Below the pieces are notes generated by a model that did no database searches, was not told the DNA's origin, and worked only from the letters and a program-made list of their open reading frames with translations. The translations under genes were made by a program, and so were the position numbers. From Bordetella parapertussis (lineage in GTDB: Bacteria; Pseudomonadota; Gammaproteobacteria; Burkholderiales; Burkholderiaceae_B): DNA of 15,711 nucleotides. Below are positions 8,755 through 15,684 of this stretch, in pieces. Within the stretch, counting starts at the first letter, position 1. The number at the start of each line of letters is the position of its first letter. The stretch is from positions 1 through 15,711 of the forward strand of contig CAMDEF010000067.1 of the NCBI GenBank assembly GCA_945895265.1, read 5' to 3'.

Positions 8755-9877
8755 GCGCTTTCTCAAAATCCTTTAGATAGTCAATCAGTGTCAGCACGCC
8801 CTCAAGCGGCATCGCGTTATAAATCGAAGCACGCATGCCACCCACCGATTTGTGCCCCTTTAACTGCATCAGACCACGAGTCTGAGCACCTTGCAAGAAA
8901 TCTGTGTCAAGCGCTGCGTCTGGTAAAAAAAATGGCGCATTCATGCGCGAGCGCGCCGAACCATGTACCGGCAAGCGATAAAACTCGCTTTGCTCAAAGA
9001 AACCGTATAAAGCTTGGGCTTTAGCAATATTCAGTTGCTCAATTTTTTCAAGACCGCCCAGCTTTTTAAGCCATTTAAACACTAAGCCCGCCATATAAAT
9101 GGCATAGGTTGGCGGTGTATTGAACATCGACTGTTGCGCTGCGACATTGGCATAATCAAATGCCGAAGGGCAGATCGGTAACGCATGGCCAATCAAATCA
9201 CGCCGCACAATCACAATCGTCAGGCCGGCCGGGCCCGCATTTTTTTGCGCCCCAGCAAAGATCATGCCGGTTTGTTCAACTTGAAAGGGGCGTGACAAAA
9301 AATGTGAAGACGCGTCCACGACCAAGGGCACCTGAGGCGCCCCTAAGCTTGCCATGTCAGGCCAAGCCATGGTTTCAACGCCACCAATCGTTTCGTTACT
9401 GCACAGGTGTAGGTAGGCGGCATCTTTGCGTAACTGCCAGGTATCAAGCGCAGGCACCCAGGTAAACGGTTGTTGTTGCACGCCGTCAATGATCGTAGAC
9501 GCTGCACTGCTTGCCGCAATGCGGGCATCGCCATAGCGTTGACATTCTTGGTGAGATTTGACCGACCAAATACCGGTCACAACAAAATCAGCCTTGGGCT
9601 GAGCGACGCGCCCTAGTAAATTCAACGGCACAATCGCATTTTCAGCGGTAGCGCCGCCTTGCATAAACAAGATTTCGTAATCAGTCGGAACGCCCAAGAG
9701 TTCACGAAGATCAGCCTCAGCTTCGGTATAAATCTGCATGAACTCGCGACCACGATGGCTCATTTCCATCACAGACATGCCACTGCCATGCCAGTCGAGC
9801 ATCTCTGCGGCAGCTTGCTGCAAGACCTCTTCGGGCATGACCGAAGGGCCTGCGGCAAAATTCCAGGGGCGTGCCAT
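8747..9877 (-). CDS. serC: Phosphoserine aminotransferase
   Basis: PLP enzyme that makes 3-phosphoserine from 3-phosphohydroxypyruvate (serine synthesis) and the analogous step toward pyridoxal phosphate. From the ATG at 9875-9877 the protein is 376 residues (E. coli 362). It begins [12 protein letters not shown], the standard SerC start. [10 protein letters not shown] (71-80) binds PLP phosphate, CSNETIGG (159-166) is conserved, and [12 protein letters not shown] carries the Schiff-base Lys212. [14 protein letters not shown] near the C-terminus is the substrate-binding segment. The frame stays open 48 codons upstream into gyrA, but that stretch is the out-of-frame gyrA tail. The start is one base after the gyrA stop with only a weak GAG upstream. 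The 3' end overlaps pheA by 8 nt. gyrA-serC-pheA is the head of the known supraoperon. Confidence 0.97.
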   Translation of the reverse strand: MARPWNFAAGPSVMPEEVLQQAAAEMLDWHGSGMSVMEMSHRGREFMQIYTEAEADLRELLGVPTDYEILFMQGGATAENAIVPLNLLGRVAQPKADFVVTGIWSVKSHQECQRYGDARIAASSAASTIIDGVQQQPFTWVPALDTWQLRKDAAYLHLCSNETIGGVETMAWPDMASLGAPQVPLVVDASSHFLSRPFQVEQTGMIFAGAQKNAGPAGLTIVIVRRDLIGHALPICPSAFDYANVAAQQSMFNTPPTYAIYMAGLVFKWLKKLGGLEKIEQLNIAKAQALYGFFEQSEFYRLPVHGSARSRMNAPFFLPDAALDTDFLQGAQTRGLMQLKGHKSVGGMRASIYNAMPLEGVLTLIDYLKDFEKAHG

Positions 9878-9878
9878 A

Positions 9879-12533
9879 TTAAGACTCTGATCCTGCCTCG
9901 TCGGTTGTACCTGGCGCATTTGCGTCAGGTGTCGTGCCGTCAACTGAGGGGTCATTACCTTCGTCATCTGCATCGCTTTCAACCACGCGTCTGACGCCCG
10001 ACAACATACTGCCATCATCAACGCTAATCAACGTGACGCCCTGAGTGGCGCGACCCATTTCACGAATGCCCGCGACGGGTGTACGCACTAACACGCCACC
10101 TGTTGTGATCAACATGATCTGGTCAGTGGCGTTGGCCAACACCGCCCCCACCACCTTGCCATTGCGGGCAGATGTTGAAATCGCGATCATGCCTTTGGTA
10201 CCGCGGCCATGGCGCGTGTACTCGCCAATGGGGGTGCGCTTACCAAAACCGTTTTGCGTGGCGGTGAGCACGGTTTGTGTTTCGTCGCCCGCGACCAACA
10301 TGGCAATGACCGCTTGACCCTCTTCAAGTTGCATACCGCGCACACCACGAGCGTTACGGCCCATCGGACGCACGTCATTTTCGTCAAAGCGCACCGCCTT
10401 GCCCGAATCAGCAAACAGCATGACATCGTGCTTGCCGTCGGTGAGTTCAGCCCCGATCAAGAAATCGCCCTCGTCCAGATCGACAGCAATGATGCCGGCC
10501 TTCCGTGGATTTGAGAAATCAGACAGCAGGGTCTTTTTCACCGTTCCGCGCGAGGTTGCCATAAAGATGGTTTGGTCATCGTTGAACGCCTTGATCGGCA
10601 AGATGACTGTGATTTTTTCACCATCAACGAGCGGGAACATATTGACGATGGGGCGACCACGCGACGTTGAGGTACCCTGTGGGACTTCCCAGACCTTGAG
10701 CCAGTAGAGGCGGCCCCGATCAGAGAAGCACAACAAGAAGTCGTGCGAATTCGCCGTAAACAGCTGGTCAATCCAGTCGTTTTCTTTGGTGGCTGCAGCC
10801 CGTTTGCCACGACCGCCGCGACGTTGCGCGCGGTATTCAGACAGGGGCTGGCTTTTAATGTAACCACTGTTAGATAACGTCACCACCATATCAACAGGTG
10901 TGATCAAGTCTTCGGTATCAAGATCAGTTGCATTCAGTTCAATATCCGAACGACGTGCATCTTTGGCATTGATCGAGAACTCGGTCTTGATGGCCTGTAA
11001 CTCTTCACTAATAATCACAGTGATACGCTCAGGACGCGCCAGGATATCGAGCAAGTCAGAGATCGTATCCATCACGCCCTTGTACTCGCTGACGATCTTG
11101 TCTTGCTCAAGGCCAGTCAAGCGCTGCAGACGCATGTTCAAAATTTCTTGCGCCTGAGTTTCACTCAAGCGGTATTGACCATCGTCTTGCAAACCGAAGG
11201 TCTCGGGCAAATTATCTGGCCGATAAGCAGCACGCCCGCCTACCGCTTCAGTATCCGCACGCGACAGCATTTCGCGCACCAAAGACGAATCCCAAGATTT
11301 ATCCATCAAATCCTGACGCGCCACCGGTGGCGTTGGTGCGGCCTTGATGATACGAATGAACTCGTCAATATTGGCGAGCGCCACGGCCAAGCCCTCAAGC
11401 ACGTGTCCACGTTCGCGCGCTTTGCGCAACTGAAACACAGTGCGGCGCGTGACGACTTCGCGACGGTGCGACAAAAAGTACTCGACCATCTGCTTTAAGT
11501 TCAGCAAACGTGGCTGCCCATCAACCAGGGCCACCAAGTTCATACCAAAGGTATCTTGCAGTTGGGTGTGCTTATAGAGATTGTTCAGCACTACCTCAGG
11601 GACTTCACCGCGCTTAAGCTCGATCACCAGACGCATACCGTCTTTATCGGACTCGTCGCGAATATCTGAGATGCCTTCTATTTTCTTTTCGTTGACGAGT
11701 TCGGCGATACGTTCTTGCAAGGTCTTTTTATTGACCTGGTAGGGCAAGGCGTCGACCACGATCGACTGGCGATTGGTGGCAAAGTCTTCAAAGTGTGTTT
11801 TGGCGCGCATAATGACACGCCCGCGACCCGTACGATACCCCTCGCGCACGCCAACGATGCCATAAATAATGCCGCCGGTTGGAAAATCAGGCGCTGGGAT
11901 CAGTTCAATCAGCTCGTCGATGGTGCATTCGGGGTTGCGCAAACAATATAAGCAGCCGTCTACGACTTCAGCTAGGTTGTGAGGGGGGATGTTAGTGGCC
12001 ATCCCCACCGCAATGCCTGAACTGCCGTTCACCAATAAGTTAGGTAGGCGCGACGGCAAGAGCAACGGCTCGTTTTCACTGCCATCATAGTTAGGGCCGA
12101 AATCAACTGTTTCTTGATCAATGTCAGCCAACAGCTCGTGCGCAATTTTTGACAGACGAATCTCGGTGTAACGCATCGCAGCAGCATTATCACCATCAAT
12201 CGAACCAAAATTACCCTGACCATCCACTAACATGTAGCGTAGTGAAAAATCTTGCGCCATACGCACGATCGTGTCGTAGACCGCCTGGTCGCCATGCGGG
12301 TGGTATTTACCGATCACATCACCGACGATACGGGCCGACTTTTTGTAGGCACGGTTCCAGTCGTTGTTCAGTTCGTGCATGGCAAACAAGACGCGGCGAT
12401 GCACAGGCTTGAGACCATCCCGGACATCCGGGAGTGCGCGCCCTACGATCACGCTCATTGCGTAATCGAGATAACTGCGGCGCATTTCTTCTTCCAGTGA
12501 GATCGGAAGCGTTTCCTTGGCGAAGGAATCCAT
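9879..12533 (-). CDS. gyrA: DNA gyrase subunit A
   Basis: Breaks and rejoins DNA within the GyrA2GyrB2 gyrase that introduces negative supercoils. From ATG 12531-12533 the product is 884 residues. Diagnostic stretches are [20 protein letters not shown] (20-39), the quinolone-determining region with [14 protein letters not shown] (75-88), [20 protein letters not shown] with catalytic Tyr122, and the GyrA-box QRRGGRGK in the C-terminal wrapping domain. The box separates it from ParC. Position 83 (E. coli Ser) is Gln, codon CAG at 12285-12287; Asp87 is kept. The tail is acidic, rich in Asp, Glu, Thr and Gly, as in other gyrases. A TTG ten codons upstream (12563) is a weaker alternative start. 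It heads the minus-strand train, with serC starting 1 nt after its stop. Confidence 0.98.
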   Translation of the reverse strand: MDSFAKETLPISLEEEMRRSYLDYAMSVIVGRALPDVRDGLKPVHRRVLFAMHELNNDWNRAYKKSARIVGDVIGKYHPHGDQAVYDTIVRMAQDFSLRYMLVDGQGNFGSIDGDNAAAMRYTEIRLSKIAHELLADIDQETVDFGPNYDGSENEPLLLPSRLPNLLVNGSSGIAVGMATNIPPHNLAEVVDGCLYCLRNPECTIDELIELIPAPDFPTGGIIYGIVGVREGYRTGRGRVIMRAKTHFEDFATNRQSIVVDALPYQVNKKTLQERIAELVNEKKIEGISDIRDESDKDGMRLVIELKRGEVPEVVLNNLYKHTQLQDTFGMNLVALVDGQPRLLNLKQMVEYFLSHRREVVTRRTVFQLRKARERGHVLEGLAVALANIDEFIRIIKAAPTPPVARQDLMDKSWDSSLVREMLSRADTEAVGGRAAYRPDNLPETFGLQDDGQYRLSETQAQEILNMRLQRLTGLEQDKIVSEYKGVMDTISDLLDILARPERITVIISEELQAIKTEFSINAKDARRSDIELNATDLDTEDLITPVDMVVTLSNSGYIKSQPLSEYRAQRRGGRGKRAAATKENDWIDQLFTANSHDFLLCFSDRGRLYWLKVWEVPQGTSTSRGRPIVNMFPLVDGEKITVILPIKAFNDDQTIFMATSRGTVKKTLLSDFSNPRKAGIIAVDLDEGDFLIGAELTDGKHDVMLFADSGKAVRFDENDVRPMGRNARGVRGMQLEEGQAVIAMLVAGDETQTVLTATQNGFGKRTPIGEYTRHGRGTKGMIAISTSARNGKVVGAVLANATDQIMLITTGGVLVRTPVAGIREMGRATQGVTLISVDDGSMLSGVRRVVESDADDEGNDPSVDGTTPDANAPGTTDEAGSES

Positions 12534-12674
12534 AAGCTGATGGTGGATAAACAGGGAGGGCAAAACCCGAAAACGGGGCGTAAAGACGAGCTAAAGGTAA
12601 ACCTTGGATTCTACACCGCCCGCCTCTTGTATGATCTGTTTTGGTCAATAACGCCTTGAAACAGCGCCTCTGCA

Positions 12675-12716
12675 CTCAGACTCTTTTTTGAACAAGGCCG
12701 TCTTGGCTCAGACTCT
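12675..12716. repeat. Short direct repeat CTCAGACTCT x2
   Basis: CTCAGACTCT occurs at 12675-12684 and again at 12707-12716, 32 nt start to start (about three helical turns). Such phasing suits two copies of a protein-binding site upstream of gyrA, but a chance 10-mer repeat cannot be excluded. Confidence 0.3.
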
Positions 12717-12809
12717 CGTTTATTTAACGGTTGATTCAAGCGCAACCTTTCGGGGGCAGACGCTGAGCCACTCGTTTGAACCCGCTGATTTGGGCAACTA
12801 AATGCTCCT

Positions 12810-12851
12810 TTTTTGACGAAAAAACCACGCTTGTTGTCAAAAACCAACAAG
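12810..12851. repeat. Two overlapping, mutually exclusive inverted repeats
   Basis: TTTTTGAC (12810-12817) is the perfect complement of GTCAAAAA (12836-12843), with an 18-nt loop. CTTGTTG (12830-12836) is the perfect complement of CAACAAG (12845-12851), with an 8-nt loop. The inner arms share bases, so only one hairpin can form at a time. The minus strand of this stretch also has a consensus TTGACA (12835-12840), but no good -10 follows at 16-18 nt. Function is unknown. Confidence 0.4.
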
Positions 12852-12990
12852 AAACCTCACGGAAGCGTAGAAATCCGACTATGAAAGCAAGCCGAACTCA
12901 AGAAGTCTCACAAAAGTTCAACAAATAGCTTAAGATTCAACACAGCACGCAAAAGATCGGGCTAGTGATGTTCGGGTAGTTTGAACGTTG

Positions 12991-13018
12991 TTGTACTAAC
13001 TTAGTTTTTTGATGTAAT
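12991..13018 (+). promoter_or_regulatory. Candidate sigma-70 promoter for ompA
   Basis: TTGTAC (12991-12996) and TGTAAT (13013-13018) are separated by 16 nt; TAATTA at 13015-13020 is an alternative -10 with an 18-nt spacer. The expected start of transcription is near 13025, giving a leader of about 55 nt that begins with a stem-loop. Both hexamers are imperfect, but the A/T-rich setting just upstream of a highly expressed gene supports it. Confidence 0.4.
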
Positions 13019-13021
13019 TAA

Positions 13022-13043
13022 TTGCGGCGGGGGTTCGCTGCGA
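13022..13043 (+). promoter_or_regulatory. 5' stem-loop of the ompA leader
   Basis: GCGGCG (13024-13029) pairs with CGCTGC (13036-13041) around a GGGGTT loop. The stem has one G-U pair and can be extended by two further pairs to 13022/13043. With the proposed promoter, transcription would start inside or right at this stem, so the mRNA would carry a terminal hairpin. In E. coli ompA a hairpin at the extreme 5' end protects the mRNA from decay; the same role here is inference. Confidence 0.4.
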
Positions 13044-13079
13044 GTCACTTATCCAGCTACAAGCTCATCGAGGAGAATT

Positions 13080-13643
13080 ATGAACAAGACCTCTAAAATC
13101 GCTCTGGCACTTGCCTTTGCAGCCGTCACCGCCTCAGGCGTTGTTTCCGCACAAGCGGTTGACAACTGGCGTAATGGCACCAACGAATTAACTTGGAAAA
13201 ACGGCACCAACGAACTTTGCTGGCAGAATGCATTCTGGACCCCAGCAACTGCTTCAGTTGATTGCGGTAAGCCAAAAGCCAATCCAGTCGCCGACAAAAT
13301 TTCGATCAAAGCCACGTCATTGTTTGACTTTGACAAAGCGATCGTTAAACCTGAAGGCAAAAAACTGCTCGACCAAGTTGTCGCTCAGCAAAAAGCCATC
13401 AAACTCGAAACCATCATTGCTATCGGTCACACTGACTCGATCGGCTCAGATGCATACAACCAAGGCTTGTCAGAGCGCCGCGCCGCTGCTGTTAAAGCTT
13501 ACTTGGTTACCAAGGGCATCGATGCAAACCGCATCACTGCTTCTGGTAAAGGTAAATCACAACCTGTTGCTGACAACAAGACAGCAGCTGGTCGTGCAGC
13601 TAACCGCCGCGTAGACGTCGAAATCATTGGTAGCAAGGGTTAA
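13080..13643 (+). CDS. ompA: OmpA-family outer membrane / peptidoglycan-binding protein
   Basis: Short OmpA-type envelope protein, 187 residues. A signal peptide (MNKTSKIALALAFAAVTASG..., likely cut after AQA at 24-26) is followed by a short linker with two copies of a W-x-N-G-T-N-E-L-x unit (30-47), a cysteine pair (Cys47, Cys62) that may form a disulfide, and an OmpA C-terminal domain (about 74-185). In that domain Asp119 (GHTDS) and Arg134 (LSERRAAAV) are the expected meso-diaminopimelate contacts, 15 residues apart as in characterised homologues; RVDVEI ends the domain. There is no room for the eight-strand beta-barrel of E. coli OmpA, so outer-membrane contact must be through the short N-terminal part. 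ATG 13080 has a strong GAGGAG 4-6 nt upstream. The gene is monocistronic with its own terminator. Confidence 0.93.
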   Translation: MNKTSKIALALAFAAVTASGVVSAQAVDNWRNGTNELTWKNGTNELCWQNAFWTPATASVDCGKPKANPVADKISIKATSLFDFDKAIVKPEGKKLLDQVVAQQKAIKLETIIAIGHTDSIGSDAYNQGLSERRAAAVKAYLVTKGIDANRITASGKGKSQPVADNKTAAGRAANRRVDVEIIGSKG

Positions 13644-13666
13644 TCTCCCTACCTTTGGCTGAGTAC

Positions 13667-13683
13667 CACCGCCCTGTGCGGTG
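13667..13683 (+). other. Hairpin just downstream of ompA
   Basis: CACCGC (13667-13672) pairs perfectly with GCGGTG (13678-13683) around a CCTGT loop, 14 nt upstream of the main terminator stem. It lacks a T run, so it is not itself a terminator; it may protect the mRNA 3' end. Confidence 0.45.
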
Positions 13684-13696
13684 TGCTTTGACTAGA

Positions 13697-13723
13697 AAGG
13701 CCTCGCTTGCGGGGCCTTTTTTT
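13697..13723 (+). terminator. Rho-independent terminator of ompA
   Basis: AAGGCCTCG-CTTG-CGGGGCCTT forms a 9-bp stem (one G-U pair) with a four-base loop, followed directly by T residues (13717-13723). It lies 53 nt after the ompA stop and separates ompA from ubiG. It is the clearest terminator in the window. Confidence 0.92.
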
Positions 13724-13801
13724 ATGCAGACTATTGCGTAAATACCGTAGGATTATGACCCGGCTACTCAGGGTATGAACGTTGACAGAGCACATATCAA
13801 G

Positions 13802-14518
13802 ATGACGACTCACACCCCTCCTTCAAGCAATGTCGATCAAGCTGAGCTCGACAAATTTAGTGCACTGGCTTCGCGTTGGTGGGATCCAAATAGCGAATTC
13901 AAACCGCTGCACGCGATCAACCCGTTAAGATTGAACTGGATTAAAGAGTTAGTGGGCGGCCTTGAGGGTAAAAAAATACTCGATGTGGGTTGTGGTGGTG
14001 GGATTTTGGCTGAAAGTATGGCGGTGGCCGGCGCTGAGGTGACAGGGATTGACCTGGCCGACAAATCACTGAAAGTGGCACAACTGCATGGCCTAGAGTC
14101 AGGCGTGCCTGTCACGTATCGCAGCATTAGCGCCGAAGACATGGCAGCTGAGCAATCGGCGCAGTTCGATATTGTCACCTGCATGGAGATGCTCGAGCAT
14201 GTACCCGACCCGGGCTCAATCGTTCGTGCCTGCTCAACCTTGGTCAAGCCTGGTGGTTGGGTATTTTTTTCAACGCTGAATCGCAATCCTAAATCATTTC
14301 TGTTTGCCATTATTGGCGCCGAGTATGTGCTGCGCTTATTGCCGCGCGGCACCCATAGCTGGCGCAGTTTTGTGCGGCCCAGTGAACTGTCTGCTTCTGC
14401 GCGTGCGGCCGGGCTCACCACACACCAACTCATGGGTATGACCTACAACCCCTTCACTGAGCACTACTCGCTTAACCACGACACCAGCGTCAATTACCTG
14501 ATGGCCACCAAAAAATGA
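13802..14518 (+). CDS. ubiG: Ubiquinone O-methyltransferase UbiG
   Basis: SAM-dependent methyltransferase that performs both O-methylations of ubiquinone biosynthesis. The 238 residues from ATG 13802 show NVDQAELDKFSALASRWWDP (10-29), KPLHAINPLRL (34-44), the SAM motif I LDVGCGGGILAESMA (60-74), the acidic motif VTGIDLADKS, TCMEMLEHVPDPGSIVRAC, and KPGGWVFFSTLNRNPKSF, all close to E. coli UbiG (240 residues). A start nine codons upstream (ATG 13775) is possible; neither has a good Shine-Dalgarno (AGGG only 1 nt from the first, AGAG 11 nt from the second). I preferred 13802 by family length and by the MTTHT...NVDQ start. It overlaps the phosphatase gene by 4 nt (ATGA), so the two are co-translated. 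Confidence 0.95.
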   Translation: MTTHTPPSSNVDQAELDKFSALASRWWDPNSEFKPLHAINPLRLNWIKELVGGLEGKKILDVGCGGGILAESMAVAGAEVTGIDLADKSLKVAQLHGLESGVPVTYRSISAEDMAAEQSAQFDIVTCMEMLEHVPDPGSIVRACSTLVKPGGWVFFSTLNRNPKSFLFAIIGAEYVLRLLPRGTHSWRSFVRPSELSASARAAGLTTHQLMGMTYNPFTEHYSLNHDTSVNYLMATKK

Positions 14519-15177
14519 CTGCCTTGATTTTGTTTGATTTTGACGGCACCTTAGCCGATACCGCGCCCGATCTGGGGGCTGCTGCAAACCGCCAGCGCAT
14601 ACGCGCAGGGCTTGAGCCCTTGCCGCTTGAAGTACTACGCCCCTACTCTTCAGCCGGTGCACGCGGGCTGTTGCGTTGCGCGTTGAATTTGATGCCCACA
14701 GATGAGGCCTACGAGGCGCATCGGGTGCAGTTTTTAAAAGACTACGAAGCGGCCATGACGGTTGATACCTGTTTGTTTGATGGCGTGCCCGAGCTACTGG
14801 CGCAGATTAAAAATGAAGGCATGGCTTGGGGAATTGTGACCAACAAAGCTACCTATTTAGCAACACCTATCGTGAAAGCGCTGGGCCTGGCGCAAAATTG
14901 CGCGGTGCTAGTGTGTGGCGATACAACCGCGCATTCTAAGCCCCACCCTCTTCCGCTGTTGCATGCCGCGCAGCAAGCCGGCTATAACGTTGAGCGTTGC
15001 TTGTATGTGGGCGATGATCTGCGCGACATACAAGCCGCACGGGCCGCCGGTATGCCTTCGATTGCTGCGGCCTACGGCTATTGCGGGCCCGAGCACCCAC
15101 CCGAAACCTGGCAAGCGGATCATTGCGCGTACTCGGCTCGGGATATGTGGCCTGCGATTCAGCAATTGATGCGTTAG
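14515..15177 (+). CDS. HAD phosphatase, Gph/MupP type
   Basis: HAD-superfamily sugar-phosphate phosphatase of 220 residues. Motif I FDFDGTLADT (7-16, nucleophile Asp8 and acid/base Asp10), motif II IVTNK (107-111, Thr109), motif III Lys142 in SKPHP, and motif IV YVGDDLRD (164-171, Asp167/Asp168) are intact. A small helical cap lies between motifs I and II. Proteins like this are usually annotated phosphoglycolate phosphatase (Gph). However, the gene tightly coupled to ubiG in pseudomonads is mupP, the N-acetylmuramic acid 6-phosphate phosphatase of the AnmK-MupP-MurU peptidoglycan recycling route, so that role is at least as likely. Sequence alone does not decide. The start ATG overlaps the ubiG stop (ATGA). 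No terminator is seen after it before ssrA. Confidence 0.9.
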   Translation: MTALILFDFDGTLADTAPDLGAAANRQRIRAGLEPLPLEVLRPYSSAGARGLLRCALNLMPTDEAYEAHRVQFLKDYEAAMTVDTCLFDGVPELLAQIKNEGMAWGIVTNKATYLATPIVKALGLAQNCAVLVCGDTTAHSKPHPLPLLHAAQQAGYNVERCLYVGDDLRDIQAARAAGMPSIAAAYGYCGPEHPPETWQADHCAYSARDMWPAIQQLMR

Positions 15178-15266
15178 TTGCTGATCTTAGGCAAGAAGAT
15201 TTACAACAAATCACAATCACCAAACTCTTTTACATCTTTGTTGTCTGAATGTGACGGTTGTTCGTC

Positions 15267-15272
15267 TACAAT
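15267..15272 (+). promoter_or_regulatory. -10 element of the ssrA promoter
   Basis: TACAAT lies 9 nt before the mature 5' end of tmRNA (15282), a good -10 position. A matching -35 is less clear: TTGTCT at 15241-15246 has a 20-nt spacer, longer than usual. The 104-nt gap between the phosphatase gene and ssrA shows no other structure. Confidence 0.5.
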
Positions 15273-15281
15273 CGGATTACT

Positions 15282-15645
15282 GGGGCCGATCCGGATTCGA
15301 CGTGGGTCGCGAAACAGTGCAGGGCATGCCGAGCCCCAGTTCGCTCGTAAATCCACTGGAAACACTATAAACGCCAACGACGAGCGTTTCGCTCTGGCCG
15401 CTTAAGCGGTAGAGCCGCTGCACTGATTTGTCTTTGGGTCAGGTAGAGAAATCTACAGCAGCGTCATTTACAAAGAATCGGCGGTTGGCGGGTCACTCGT
15501 CAACTTCTTAAATCCAAGTGAATCGCCAAGGTCCGGCCTGTCGTTTGGCAAAGTCCAAGGTTAAATTCAAAATGAAACGACTACGCATGTAGAACTGCCT
15601 GCAGAGGGCTCGCGGACGGGGGTTCAATTCCCCCCGGCTCCACCA
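15282..15645 (+). ncRNA. ssrA: tmRNA (SsrA), one-piece form
   Basis: Transfer-messenger RNA that rescues ribosomes stalled on broken mRNAs and tags the nascent protein for ClpXP/ClpAP. The 5' end GGGGCCGATCCGGATTCGAC and the 3' end GGCTCCACCA form a 7-bp acceptor stem (15282-15288 with 15635-15641, one G-U pair), and CCA is encoded. GGGGGTTCAATTCCCCC supplies the T arm. The tag reading frame starts at GCC 15373 and encodes ANDERFALAA before TAA, the tag I associate with Bordetella and its relatives. G/C-rich pseudoknot arms follow the tag. At 364 nt it is the usual size of a one-piece tmRNA, not the two-piece form of alphaproteobacteria. Immediately downstream is its terminator. Confidence 0.98.
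15373..15405 (+). other. tmRNA proteolysis-tag reading frame
   Basis: Ten sense codons, GCC (resume codon) through GCT, then TAA, encode ANDERFALAA. The C-terminal ALAA is the degron read by ClpX/ClpA; the N-terminal AND fits SspB binding. The frame is inside ssrA and has no start codon or ribosome-binding site of its own, as expected. Confidence 0.95.
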
Positions 15646-15654
15646 TTACCGCAC

Positions 15655-15684
15655 ATACCAACCTTTCGGGGTTGGTATTTTTTT
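15655..15684 (+). terminator. Rho-independent terminator of ssrA
   Basis: ATACCAACC (15655-15663) pairs perfectly with GGTTGGTAT (15670-15678) around a TTTCGG loop and runs into seven T (15678-15684). It lies 9 nt after the encoded CCA end of tmRNA. The last 27 nt of the window beyond it show nothing recognisable. Confidence 0.93.

Larger units (their letters stand above)
12534..13079. other. 546-nt divergent non-coding region gyrA / ompA
   Basis: No convincing gene is present. It must carry the gyrA promoter (minus strand) and the ompA promoter (plus strand). On the gyrA side I find only weak elements: a TAGAAT at 12608-12613 (minus) with no good -35 at 17 nt, and a TTGACC at 12643-12648 (minus) without a matching -10. 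A CCCG-AAAA-CGGG hairpin sits at 12566-12577 in the likely gyrA leader. The middle holds a 10-nt direct repeat and two overlapping inverted repeats. The right end holds the ompA promoter-like sequence and 5' stem-loop. The A/T-rich stretch 12800-13020 differs in texture from the flanking genes. Confidence 0.7.

Noticed and set aside
9878..10021. 48-codon N-terminal extension of serC
   Set aside because: It is the gyrA C-terminal coding region read in another frame; SerC begins at [12 protein letters not shown] one base after the gyrA stop.
12534..12563. TTG start ten codons upstream for gyrA
   Set aside because: No Shine-Dalgarno; the ATG at 12533 gives [10 protein letters not shown], which fits the GyrA N-terminus.
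12608..12648. gyrA promoter from TTGACC (12643-12648) and TAGAAT (12608-12613) on the minus strand
   Set aside because: The spacer is 29 nt, far from 16-18; the two elements cannot form one sigma-70 promoter.
12611..12850. 79-codon open frame on the minus strand between gyrA and ompA
   Set aside because: Low-complexity Arg/Lys/Ser-rich product with no family resemblance, no good ribosome-binding site, and it runs across the inverted repeats.
13678..13683. Second terminator directly after ompA (13667-13683 hairpin)
   Set aside because: No T run follows; listed only as a hairpin.
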